From contig JAWHQI010000064.1 in the NCBI GenBank assembly GCA_033032865.1, positions 6,572,001 to 6,636,000 of the forward strand: 64,000 bases of DNA. Reading direction: 5' to 3'. The DNA comes from Dactylorhiza incarnata. Its lineage: Eukaryota > Streptophyta > Magnoliopsida > Asparagales > Orchidaceae. The notes beneath the pieces are model-generated. The model made no database searches. It worked only from the letters and a program-made list of their open reading frames with translations, and was not told where the DNA came from. Positions 1 through 10,702 of this stretch are shown one piece after another (position 1 is the first letter of the stretch; each line of letters opens with the position of its first letter). The position numbers and the translations under genes were made by a program.

Positions 1-590
1 GATCAGATAAATTAGTAAGGTCAATTCTAAGGCCTCATTTATTGAACCTTGCCTGAAGATTCTTAGTGAGATCTTGGAGTTTATAACTCCTACAGTTTAG
101 ACTATTTAGCTCACTGTGAGCTTGACTTAGTTCAGAAGTTAATCTCTTATTCCTCAAAAGCTTTCTTATCCTCTACCCAGGATTCACTAATGGTGACTTC
201 TTTCAAAGCTTGTAGTTCAAGCTTCTCATGCAATGCACTATTGCACGGGGTAAGTTCACAGTTTTTTTATTTAGAGATTATATTTCTCTTCCATGCAATA
301 AATTTTCTCTACAAAGATTGTCAAAGATTATTTTGAAATCAGGTGAAGTGAAATCTAGAGAACATAAGTTGAGCACCTCTTTAGAAGTGGAGGCCTCTTC
401 TATTTAATGTGTCATCAGACACTTTACTTCAGACTCATCTTCAATTTTAGAGTCTGAGCTTCCGTCAGAGGATAAGAAGGAATCACTCCAGCTTCAAGCG
501 ATCATCCCATTTTCTTTCTTGCGGGATTTTCTCTTATCTTCTTCTTTTTCTTTGGATCTTTGATCCTTCAGCTTTTTATAGCAAACTAAT
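1..590 (-). pseudogene. Sirevirus gag C-terminal remnant
   Basis: Read on the minus strand, this stretch gives a frame with several stops. It contains CYKLKDQRSKEKEEDKR, the basic linker expected after a gag zinc knuckle, then an acidic Ser/Asp-rich segment. Near position 60 lies a conserved block reading LNCRSYKLQDLTKNLQARF. The same order (basic linker, acidic SDSE block, then LNGRSIKLLDITSTVNARL) is seen in the complete Sirevirus at 35,400-36,060, so the identification rests on a within-window match. The gag N-terminus and zinc knuckle are missing: the tail abuts an LTR at about 600. In-frame stops show that it is dead. The element continues off the left edge. Confidence 0.65.
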
Positions 591-599
591 TTAACAATA

Positions 600-1611
600 T
601 TATCACAAGCGGTAAATAAATAAAGTGAAAAAACACAACAAGGAGAACAGCCGGATGACACAAGAGATTATATAGGTTCCCCAATAACGTGGGTATGTCC
701 TCTCTTCCACTGTCTCACTACCGAGACGATGAGTATTTTCCACCTGGAGGCCTCAACCCAATGTCAGCATTTTCCACCTGGAGGCGACGGAACCCAAGTG
801 AATCTTTTACACTGGAGATTCGAACCACACCAACTCTTTTGAAAGGAGAGTCTGATAACCCTTTACATCAATTCAGTAAATTGAATGGGTGCTAAAGCTC
901 ATAGCGAGTGTCTACAGAGAAGAGAGACTATCCGAATCTTAGAAACAGGAGATTCAGAATACACAGAAGGTGAAGAAGAAGAGTAGGCTCTGAGAGCCTT
1001 TCTTTTTCTTGAATTTGCAAGTTCTGGGGACGTAGAAGCTCTACTCAAGCGTCTAGGTCATCCTCAAAGTGAAGGTGCTTTTCCTTCCTTTTGTTCAAGT
1101 ACCAATGGAACAGTGTCGGCGTGGGCGGAGACATGACTGGCACCTTTTATTCTGAGAGAGAGCAACGGCTCTTTTGAAATCGTCATAATAGTTTGAGTTC
1201 AATCAACGATCGATGACTGAGTGGATCGCTGGTCATTGAGAGAGAGCAACGGCTTTTATTCTGGATAGGCGGAAGTGGAATTTTGGTCTCTCTTCAATTT
1301 GAACTGGGATTATTGGTCTACCATTGCTGAGCAATGCGGGAGGTCGTCGGCCAACGATCTCAAATCGTCGAGTTATTCTTGCATTCATCGATAGTTGAGC
1401 TACTTCAACATGGATTAATGAATGCAGACAGAGAAGTCTTCTAAAAAAAGAGGATTCTTCTTAGCTTTGTCAGTCTTCAGTTATTCTATAAATTGATGTT
1501 ATCAAAAGTCCTCATCTAACATTTTGAGGATCTCTAGGATTTTGGCATTTAGCTTTCATATTCAACTACTTATCTTTACTTCATTAAACCATACAGGGAC
1601 TTTTCCCAACA
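600..1611 (-). repeat. Sirevirus-type LTR remnant
   Basis: The segment has the poorly conserved layout of the Sirevirus LTR at 29,057-30,470, including the 'ggttccccaataacgtgggta' zone that matches 'agttccccaataaacctgggta'. It ends at 1,611 with CCCAACA, the complement of a minus-strand TGTTGGG terminus. The right edge is supported independently: homology between the two host 3'-flank copies starts at 1,612. The left edge is approximate because gag directly abuts it. No primer-binding site survives, so the 5' LTR/gag junction has been deleted. Confidence 0.6.
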
Positions 1612-2376
1612 CCTTCCAAGTAGTCCACGTCCCCACATTCCTTCCAAGCACATAACTCATGCTACTCTCATAAGAAAGCATTTTCCTCTGCTAGCAACTG
1701 CAATCTGCTCAATGCCTCAAACCCACCCCTCCCCTCGACTCAGCAACTTGTAACCACCCTCCTAATGTTCGCAACTCCCTCCACTTCCCATACTCGCAAC
1801 TGTTCCAACCCACTTCAGCGACCCTGGCCCCTTCAAGTAAACCATGAGCCCTCTCCAACAGCTACATGCAATTCGAAACCTTCTCAAAAGTCGCTCTCGG
1901 GCTTTATCCTTCATCCATGTCACCATATTTCGTATTTTCCTCTTTATCCTTGTCACAATCTTCACAGATCTACCTTTTTGGCAATCCTAGCTACCCACAG
2001 ACCCTCTCAAAACCCTTTTTTCCTCCGGGACCCACCTCTGCCTCTCTTCCTAGCGCTTCTCCTTCGCATAATCAGTCCTCAATTGGGAAATAAACCTTCA
2101 CCATTAAGAATGAAACAATTCGATCTTCCGATCGTCCATGAAACTAGATCCATAATCTACATAATCCTCTGTAGCTTCCCATTCCTCTTTGTCTTGCATC
2201 AACTATGCTATATAAAGTTGTCTAGTAGTAGGGATGACAAGAAAGGACACACATTGAATTCATCATACAGAAAAATGTTACCCTTCAAAGAACATGTAAC
2301 CAATCAAAGGCAATGATTCCAAGCTCAACCAAAGGTCAAGATTTATTACAACATTGTTTAGTTCAGGGGCTCTGAA
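1612..2376 (-). repeat. Duplicated 3' flank of glucanase, copy B
   Basis: This C/T-rich stretch matches 2,830-3,607 in order. Shared landmarks include the ccacgtccccac block (about 1,630 and 3,148), the 'caattgggaaat' block (2,078 and 3,362), and 'aatgattccaag' (2,313 and 3,559). It lies downstream (minus strand) of a decayed X8 exon and terminal exon, so it is best read as the 3' untranslated or flanking part of a duplicated gene unit. The open frames inside it have no recognisable protein. Confidence 0.55.
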
Positions 2377-2794
2377 TCAGCTTGGAATAAATGTATAGTT
2401 ATAAAACCATCCAAGAAATAAAATATGCAATTGATGGGAAAATAATGAAACTGATTAAATGTGCATTCCAATTTTCAGTATTCAACATTCAACAAAAAAG
2501 TTGATAACTTGGTTATAACATATGAAGAAACTAAATAACTCACTTGAAGTTTTAATCCATGTACCACCAAAGATATAAGCAATGGCATTAGCTTCATTCG
2601 GTTGATAATAGTTGCGCATAAGGAACATGTGGGACAAGAGAATCCGGCTGAAAACAGGGCTGACTTATTTGAATGGTTAACAATCAACTATTTCAAAACC
2701 ACAAGCTCAAACCAATGCATTCTTCAGCACTTGATCCGAAACACTGCCACAAGCAACACATAATGTACCATTTGAGCTAAGTAAAGTTCGCTCA
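2377..2794 (-). pseudogene. Decayed GH17 gene 3' end (X8 exon and last exon)
   Basis: On the minus strand, 2,794-2,544 parallels the X8 (CBM43) part of the intact gene almost codon by codon: NGT-CVACGSVSDQVLKNAL, then a stop replacing the Asp-Trp pair, then ACG. It ends at the same splice-donor position (CAA followed by GTGAGT), with the same intron start. About 140 bases on, 2,405-2,377 reads FYNYTFIPS and a stop. This resembles the short terminal exon that closes X8 domains (Y-D-N-C-x-F), with the Cys codon changed to Tyr. No catalytic GH17 domain is attached. It is a tandem partial duplicate of the gene at 4,905-6,339, and is dead. Confidence 0.7.
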
Positions 2795-2829
2795 TTTTTT
2801 GTTGCTTTTCTAACGCTATCAATCCTTGC

Positions 2830-3607
2830 CTGTTTCTCCTCTATGTGACTCTATTTCGGTGTCTGCTTCCTCATAGCTCTATGTTTTCTTGAAACCCTCT
2901 TGGCCTCATCGCGACTCAGCCACCCTTCCTACCTCGTATTTCTTCTCCTTTTCTGACGCTACCAAACCTTGCATGCACCAATCCCACTGTTACCTCTCTA
3001 AAGTCACATATCTTAACTTGTCCTCTCTCAGTTTTTCGCATAGATCTCCTCCTTTCCACCTCTTTCGTGTTCTCCTGCCAATGGTTCATAACCTATAACC
3101 GTTGACATAACCCTTCAAACACATACAACTACGCCTTCCAATGCATAACCCACGTCCCCACATCTCTTCCCAGCTTGTAACACACGACAACCCCTAACCA
3201 ACCATTTTCACTTCTCCCACAACCTCTCCATGCTTCCAGTTCCCTCATTTCAACCTCCACAAATCCACTCTCTCGACCAACTCTCGCAGCCCAACCCTTT
3301 TGAACCTTCTTTCATTGTGGAAGTGACATATGCTGATGTCCCTTTTCTCGGTAACAACCCACAATTGGGAAATGCACATGGCATCAGGAAGGAGACAACA
3401 ATTCAACCTCCAACATCCCTCAAACTTGATCCATAACCCACTCCAATCCTCCATAACTATTTTCATTTTTCTTTGACCCACTGACATCAACTATGATATA
3501 TAAAATTTCCTAACTGTGTGAAATCATCAAGAAAACATGTAATCAAAGAAAGACAAATGATTCCAAGGTCAGTATTAATAACAACACCGTTTACAATGGG
3601 AATCATA
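2830..3607 (-). repeat. Duplicated 3' flank of glucanase, copy A
   Basis: Paralogous to 1,612-2,340 (landmarks under copy B). The homology stops at about 3,607, just where copy B continues into its terminal exon. Sequence at 3,608 and beyond is unrelated, which suggests an insertion or replacement at the end of the functional gene. There are no convincing proteins here. Alternative: it could be the promoter side of the pseudogene rather than the tail of the intact gene. Confidence 0.5.
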
Positions 3608-4904
3608 TTTCACAGGCGGGCCAACCCTTATCGGAACCCGCCTGTGTCAACTTACACGGGAGGCGGAGTTAGGATTGTCAGATGGACGATCTGAACCGAT
3701 AATCACGACGACATATTTTTATGTATTTTTATTTCCATGTATATTTAGTGATTTTATGTTTCGGACGTGGCCATCCGTAGTGGATTATAAATTACGGGTA
3801 TATGGGCTGATTTTCAGACACAAATTTTAGACAAATATTCTGAGTTCTCACGATCGTCCCACGGTGTCGATTGCGTGGATCCATGGTACCGAAGCCAAGG
3901 TAACTACATTCTCACTACCTATAACTGTCTTCCCATCCATAACCGCCCATAACTCCCCCCTCCCCACACAATAACTACCAAGTAATTACCCATAATTGCT
4001 GCAGCCCCTCGCCCAAAACCACCATAACTACCTACTAACTATTTCATAAACACCCCAGCTTCCATTAACTACCTCCATCCATTAACACTGCTACCCACTC
4101 AGGAAAATAACCACCCGATCCCTCCATTAACACCATTAAAGCCACATCCTAATTGCTGTCCTTAGGCAGTTTTACTGCATTCAGCCCAACCAAATCCTCT
4201 CGTTCCCCATTACTCCCTGTCCAACACCCATCCATCCAGTCAATTGAAGGCCAGTTCCTGTGTTTTCTCTGAATTCCAGCCCACGTTACCCCCTCAAAAT
4301 CCTAATTTTGGCTTTCAATCTGCTATTCCTTGACACCCAGTGCCTACAAGAACTCAGCCTCCCCTTCATGATGCCTGGAAGACCTCTGCCTAAGACCAAA
4401 ATTGTGGTTTCACACCTAGAAACTGCTCGTCCCAGTCCCCGGTCACCTCACACGACCCTTCCCTTTCCTTCCCCACAACCCCATTGTTTCCCAATCACCA
4501 CATTAGCCTCAAAACCCCAGATTACAGCAGGAAAACATCCACAAATCTAGAAGTATCCGCAGGAATTGCGAATACAACGCTACTCTGTCCTCAAATCAGT
4601 CCCCCTTTCACTTCTCCCATGGACTCTGATTACTTGTGTGAGTTCTAATTTGAAAGTTTATATTACTTCGTGTTGAATACTTGTTGAAAAACATACAATT
4701 TGAGATCTAAATTTGTATAAGTTTGCCCAGTATTTTATTCTACTTGAAAGAAACATTTGCTGAACATAAATAATTGAAGCACTCTTACATTAATTTTAAT
4801 TAAATCTTACTTGTGTTTCTAACACCTAATCTCAATCGTGTATATTTGTGTTGCAAACATATTTAAAAGAATTTTTACATCAAATAAAAAACTGAATAAC
4901 TCAC
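3608..4904. other. Intron/3' region of the glucanase, no gene seen
   Basis: This stretch lies between the donor of glucanase exon 2 and copy A. It starts with a perfect 10-bp stem (3,611-3,620 with 3,637-3,646, CACAGGCGGG). Then come A/T-rich sequence and a C-rich stretch with repeated 'cataactacc' phrases (3,900-4,100). I searched the minus strand for a Y-x-x-C-x-F terminal X8 exon and did not find one. The open frame at 4,260-4,550 resembles no protein I know. Confidence 0.4.
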
Positions 4905-6339
4905 TTGGGTCTTTAGTAGTCTTAATCCCTGCACCACCAAAGCTACAAGAAACATCATTAGCCCCATTCTGCTGATAATAGCTATTGAAAGCATAAGAGG
5001 CGTGTGAAGGCAGAGAATCCGGCTGAAAACACGGCTGGCTCGGTTGAATGGCCGAGCAATCGACATTTCCAGGACCGCACGCCCAATCCAATGCATTCTT
5101 CAGCACTTGCTCCGAAGCACTGCCGGAAGCAACACACCATGTCCCATTCGAGGTCGTAATGTTCGCTCCGGTCACAACGTCGACGTCGCCCTTCCCCGTC
5201 AAATCGAGGCTGTATATAGTAGTTTGATCGGGATAAAACAAACCCCAGTTCCTCTCCGATTCCAGCCCCGGCTTCCTGTTCTCATTGAACAATGAGAATA
5301 TGTAAACATCAATCTCTTCTCCGGGCTTCGCCGGAGTCCCCGTGTTATTGATAACGTGTCGGATCAAATTGGTGTTATACGACTGAGCGTTATCTGGAGT
5401 TGCCGCAGTTTCCTTTGATGAGCCTTTGTTAGGCCAGCCGGATTCGGTGACCATTACCTTCAGTGTTCTAAAATTCAATGCCATGAGTGCAAAGAATATA
5501 GCATCCATTTGTGCGTCAAACATGTTGGTGTAGACCAAACCAGTGTTGGGATCGATCACGTCTGCGGATGGGTTGAACAGAGCGTAGTCTAGAGAAACGT
5601 TTCCGGATGAGTCTCTGTAAGCGTAGTAAGGGTAAAGATCGATCATGAACGGGGACTGATTTTCCACCAGGAATTCCAACATTGGCTTCAGAAAAAAGGC
5701 GAATTTGCTGTCGAATGCGCCGGCGGAGGGAGGGAATGACCTGGATAGCACTCCGAGTGAATGAGTGCTGGAGACCTTGATTCTCTTATGCAGTCCAACC
5801 TTCTTCAGGGAAATGTGGATCTTGGTCATGGAAGGAAGCACGAGAGATGAGACATTTGCAGGGCTTTCGGTGATCTCGGCGCCCACGGTTATGTAGGTGA
5901 TCATGGTGGCCGGGTAGTAAGGGAGGATGTTGTTCTTGAGCCAGGAATCGGCATTTGATTGGAACTGAGAGATGGCGAGTAAATCTGAGTTAGGTATTCC
6001 TATCATTAGTTCAACTCCGGTGTTGGCGAAGGCTTTGAGGACCTGGATATTGGCGTCGTAGATTCTAACATATTTGATGGAATGGAGCTGGATAAGCTGC
6101 GCAACTTTGTCGGGAGTTGGAAGGTCGTCGGCATTTCTGCCGTAGCAAACGCCAACCTTACCTCCATGACAGGCCTCTGCCGGAGAAATGATTGAAGCAT
6201 TTTGTCAAGAATGTTGAGAGAGAAAATACTGGAAAATCTAAGGAAAACGAGAGAGGTCGGGAGGGAGGAATGACTTACCGAGGAAGAGGGAGACGGTGAG
6301 CAGAGGAATAACAGTAAGGAGTTGTCGTCCGTTAGCCAT
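4905..6339 (-). CDS. Glucan endo-1,3-beta-glucosidase, GH17 with X8 domain (3' exon missing)
   Basis: Hydrolyses internal beta-1,3-glucan (callose), normally at the cell wall or plasmodesmata. Exon 1 (6,339-6,279) encodes MANGRQLLTVIPLLTVSLFL, a signal peptide. A 102-bp GT-AG intron follows (6,278-6,177); exon 2 runs 6,176-4,905. The splice joins in phase to give EACHGGKVGVCYGRNADDLP, the classic GH17 N-terminus. Motifs follow in order: VRIYDANIQVLKAFANTGVE, TVGAEI (acid/base Glu; most relatives have VGNE), VTESGWP (nucleophile Glu), FSLFNENRKPG. The X8 domain then begins at WCVASGSASEQVL and carries its usual cysteines. Exon 2 ends at CAA/GTGAGT after KTTKDP, where this family normally continues into a short last exon. 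I could not find that exon, so the C-terminus is unresolved. The open frame runs 30-odd non-homologous codons into the intron before a stop. About 444 codons are accounted for. Confidence 0.88.
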
Positions 6340-8398
6340 TGACGGCGAGGAGCGAGCTTCCTCGGCTCTTTCTTGAGAACAATCCGCTCTTTTCGTTTCT
6401 ATTTCTTCCCTGCTCCCATTTTGCTGCCGTTACTCAGTGGGCCTGAGCGCCTGGGAAATCGAGCTCGTAGTGTCATACTTCAGAAAGAGGATCGCAAAAC
6501 GACGAAGAGATGGCCGCTGTAGCAACGGAGAGCACGGCTGACAGCCGCGGAGCTTTCGGAGGGACTGTTTGGGATTCGCCGAACGGTGTTTGGAGGGGAT
6601 TTTTGTTTTCACCTGAACTGCGAACATCGACGGATGTCCGTGACCTGCTGCTGCAGAGAATAGATGTTTTTTTAAAACTCGCGGCAGAATTTTAATATTT
6701 AATAATACGGAGTACTTATGATTATTACTTTGTTGAAGAAGCTATGTCATAGTTAAAAAAAAATTACTTCTTCTTTTCAATTTGTAGGCCATGAATTTAT
6801 TTATTATCCTTATGCTTTTTTGAACCTGCGCCAGTTTATATACTCATTTATTGTTCGTATGCATTTTTATTATCCTCTCTTTCCCCTCTCCCTCCTTCGG
6901 CGACTCCAGCCGGCGATCCTCTCCGGCAACTCCGGCCGGCGATCCTCTCTCTTCCTCTGATTGTGTCTTAATAAAATGTTATTGGTGCCTCAATAAAATG
7001 CACATTTATAAAAAAAACAAAAAAGCACAGTAACTAGCAAAAAAATAGAAAAAAAAGTCAATCTACAGAGCTTCACTGTCACATGGCAAAGGTATAGACA
7101 TCATCAACATGAAAAACAATTAACATTGTGAAAGAGCAATAAATTCATTCGCCCGTCGACCTCTCCATCTTTCAAGATCTTGCAGCCAATCTTCGATCAC
7201 CTCATTCCTAATTAAATCTGCAACACATTTCCTCCTAATTAATGGCTTCTCAGGCGATCGACACTGAGAGGGGGCCAAAGTGTTTCATGGTGATGAAGTA
7301 TGCCCCAGACTATGGGCAATGTTGGGAATGATGGCTGCAGCCAAGGTGTTCGATTGAATGTCTCAACCAAATCTGCACAAGGTGTTCATCTCTTCTAATT
7401 CGGGAAGCCAGATTTCTAGTATGACTTGTCCAATTTATTTCCTTCCAGGTGTTTGGATATGATTATATTATTAATAAAATATAAATTGATTTTAGTTTAT
7501 CCTATACTCCGATGCATTTCTGACTGTTTATATGGTACTTGGCATGAAATTTTTTTATCTTTGTTTTTGAAAGATCATATGAGATTTGAAGAGATTTGTT
7601 TTTTGAATATGACATGTAAATATGAAATTTTGCTTGCATGAACAATTTTTTTTGTCTGCATGTATCTTCGGCCTGCATAAAGTCAAAAGCGGACTGCATA
7701 TAACATTGCTCTTTTTTAGCATTGTTCCCAACACATCTATTTTGAATAAGAGCACATATTTGATACAGGTTATTTCACGAAATATTATTTACTGCCTAAT
7801 TTTTTACAAGCACACCTATTTTGAATCAGAAAAGAATTTTATCATCATCGTTCCCAATATTTTGATTGGAAGCAAAAAAATTAAAAATTAAAACATGAAC
7901 ATGCATATTTTGAATGTGATAAATTTTTGATCTTTTGACAAACGACCAAGATTGTCATCAAACAGTTATATGAGAGAATTTGTTCTTCTATTTTTTTTTG
8001 CAAAAAAAGAGCATAATCATAATCCCGCAGATTTCACGAACTCAACAATATTTCTACACAGATTCACAACAATAACACCATCTTCATCCTTGAATGAAGA
8101 CAATAAATCGAACACCAAAACACAGAACTCCGCAACTCACAAACCTCCAACCATTAATAACATCTCAGTAACAGAGCAAATCATCACTTCGCTCTACCGC
8201 TTCCAAATCTCAACGTGAGCTCAAGATCATCCGCCCCGCGCCTTCACTATCCGATTCTCAAATTCGAAATCGGTGAAATTTCGGTCGGCAATCGGAAGTC
8301 GGAAGAGGACCCGCGGATCTAGGCAGTCGGCGGAAGAGGTGCTGGGAGGAAGAAAATACTTGGCGACATGGAAGAAAACACTAGCCGAAGAAAGAAAA
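6340..8398. other. Glucanase upstream region and intergenic DNA
   Basis: Positions 6,340-6,480 are the likely promoter and 5' UTR of the minus-strand glucanase; I see no convincing TATA box. The rest is A/T-rich, with short open frames on both strands (6,510-6,695, 7,622-7,891 and 7,952-8,218) that have no recognisable domain. At about 7,242 a short frame opens MASQAIDTERGPKCFMVMKY but stops after 29 codons; it may be an exon relic. Positions 6,880-6,960 hold a short duplicated CCGGCGATCCTCTC phrase. Confidence 0.4.
8394..8398. repeat. Presumed target-site duplication of Copia element
   Basis: GAAAA precedes the TGTTGGG terminus. The other copy should flank the 3' LTR, which is absent from the window, so this cannot be confirmed. 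Confidence 0.3.
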
Positions 8399-9343
8399 TG
8401 TTGGGGTCCAGCCCCTAAAGAGAAGAAAATCAAATCATGATTGGAGTTGTGCTACTACAGGAATTCATTGATGCAAGTTTGCTATTACTGGTGCTAACGC
8501 ATGCGGTATGATGCGACCGTCGGCGGTAGCATATCAGTTTGTCGTTTAGATGGTGGATATCGTCCAGACCAATGTCGTCGAGAAGACTGGCAGCTGAGGG
8601 CTAACGCTCAGCGGTATTGGTACCGCGGGCGGTAGCTTTGTCGTCCAGACAAGGCTACATTGTCGAGATGAGTCTCTTATGTTGTCGAGATGGTTTGTCG
8701 TCGAGATGGCTACCGCGGAGCGGTAGTAGCTACCGACGGGCGGTAGCGGACGGAAACAGTTTCGTTAATTTGTGATCGGGAGCCATCATATCGCATTGAA
8801 ACTTCTTTCAATAGCCAAGATGGGTTCTCATATTTGCCCCAAATAGGTAGTGACCTTTGACAGAAGTAATTATTCCAGATTTTGAGCCGTCAATGAAAAA
8901 GAACGTGAAAAGGAGCGAGTGCTTTCCGCCATTGTTGTCGGAGGTGTTCTTCAGGAGGAAGAACAAGTTTCTCACCATTGGTGCTCATCATCTTTGTTGT
9001 AAGGAATTTTTATCTCAGTCTTGTCTTCGTTTCCTTGGGTGTTTGAAGAGAGATTTGAGTTGTGGCCTTTCTTAAAGAGAAGGTTTTTCACCGTGGATTG
9101 AGATGAGATTCGATTTGTGAATTCAAAGGGGTTTGGGGCAAACCTAAATTTCTATATTATTGTAATTCTTGATTTGATAGTGGATTTTTTTTGTGCCCCG
9201 TCCCGTGGTTTTTCCCTCATTCTTTAAAGAGGGTTTTCCACGTAAAATTTATGTGTCCTCTGGTTGTGGTTATTTTTCTGCGTGATTGCTGTTTTTATTT
9301 CTTCCAGTATGCTCGAATTGTGCAAGTGGGTTATATCCCAACA
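8399..9343 (+). repeat. Copia 5' LTR (945 bp)
   Basis: Begins TGTTGGG and ends CCCAACA, perfectly inverted termini, followed two bases later by a primer-binding site. Positions 8,490-8,760 are rich in short palindromes (GCTACCGC/GCGGTAGC) and repeated TTGTCGAGATGG phrases, probably U3 regulatory repeats. The second LTR is not in the window because the element is cut at about 10,703. Confidence 0.82.
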
Positions 9344-9345
9344 AG

Positions 9346-9356
9346 TAGTATCAGAG
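9346..9356 (+). promoter_or_regulatory. Primer-binding site, initiator tRNA-Met
   Basis: TAGTATCAGAG directly follows the LTR end. It differs by one base from TGGTATCAGAG, the standard plant Copia site complementary to initiator tRNA-Met. Confidence 0.75.
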
Positions 9357-9487
9357 TTAGGTTCATAAGTGTCTGATTGGACATTCTGGTTTTAAATTTG
9401 GGTCAACGATAGGTGACGACATTGATCCGCTCCCTACCTTCCTAAATCTGATCTAGGTTCGTCTCGATCGTCGGGCTATTATAGAAG

Positions 9488-10702
9488 ATGGAGCAGAACA
9501 CAAGAATGGTTAGCATGAATAACAATAATTGGAATATATGGAAGCCTCGGATGGAGGATATCTTATATTGCAAGGACCTTCATACTCCATTATCAGGGAG
9601 GCCGACTACTATGTTGGATGATGCAGAGTGGAAGAAGATAGATAGGAAGGTAGTGGGATTCATTCAGCAGCGGCTAGATGATTCTGTCTTCTACTATGTA
9701 TCTACAGAATCATCGGCCCGGGCTTTATGGAGAAAGCTTGAAGCATTGTACGAGAGAAAGACAGCGTGCAACAAGGCTTTCCTGATCAGAAAGCTTGTGA
9801 ACTTGAAGAACAATAAGGGTTCTTAGATGACAGAACATCTGAACCTTGCCCAGAGCATCATCAATCAGTTGAAGGTCATGAAGATCACCTTGGGGGACGA
9901 GCTGCAAGTTTTGATGATCCTTAGTTCCTTACCAGAGAGTTTGGAGACTTTTGTGGTGTCGCTGAGCAATTCAGCACTTGAAGGCGTCGTGTCAATGGAG
10001 ATGGTGACGAGCTGTCTGTTGAACGAATAGCTGAGAAGGAAGGACTCTGGAACCTCTACATCAGATGTTTTTCTCATATAGGGAAGGGGCATGCCAATGA
10101 AGAAAGAGGGTAAGCAAAGAGGCAACTTCAAGAGCAAGTTCAGGAGTAAGTCCAAGAAAGAGATCAAGTGCTTCTACTACAAGAAGAAAGGTCATTACAG
10201 AAAAGACTGCTACAAAATGCAGAGAGATCAGAAGGGAAAGACGAAGGAGATGGGAAAATCCAGTGAGGGTGCAGGTGCGGCCTCGATTGCTGAAGATGAG
10301 TCGGTGCGCTTACATTGTAGTGGATCGGCATGCTAGGACTGTGTTGACACAGACTGGGTAGTGGATGGTGATGCATCCCACCATTGCACTCCTCACAGAG
10401 ATTACTTCTACTCATATGCTGCGGGAAATCTTAGCACTATTCGGATGGCGAATGTCGGTGTGTCGAAGATCATTGGCAGTGGAGACGTCCACCTGGAGAC
10501 TGATCTTGGGAAGGTTATACTCAAGGATGTCAGGCATATTCTTAATTTGAGGATGGACCTCATTTCTGTTGGAAGGCTGGATGATGGAGGCATTACTAGT
10601 ATTGAAGGCGGAGGTGCCTGAAGACTAGTTAAGGGCTCCTTGGCGGTGGCCAGGGGCAAGAAGTATTGCGGCTTGTATCGAGCAAAGGCCAACGAAAGTA
10701 TC
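9488..10702 (+). pseudogene. Copia gag-protease, Tnt1-like, broken
   Basis: Starts MEQNTRMVSMNNNNWNIWK, followed by the usual Copia gag core (CKDLHTPL ... ALWRKLEALYERKTACNKAF). Stops at 9,826 and 10,030 interrupt one original frame. The knuckle reads CFYYKKKGHYRKDC, so the second Cys of CX2CX4HX4C is now Tyr. The protease start reads WVVDGDASHH where an Asp-Ser-Gly triad is expected, so the catalytic motif is destroyed. The GAG-pre-integrase zone follows (GVSKIIGSGDVHLET, VRHILNLRMDLISVGRL) and the frame ends at about 10,702, where another retroelement is inserted. Integrase, RT and RNase H are absent. The lineage call (Tork/Tnt1-like) is from motif style. Confidence 0.78.

Noticed and set aside
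5044..5295. 83-codon plus-strand frame within the glucanase
   Set aside because: Antisense shadow of the X8/GH17 exon.
9346..9356. A tRNA gene at the TATCAGAG match
   Set aside because: Only the short primer-binding complement is present; no cloverleaf.
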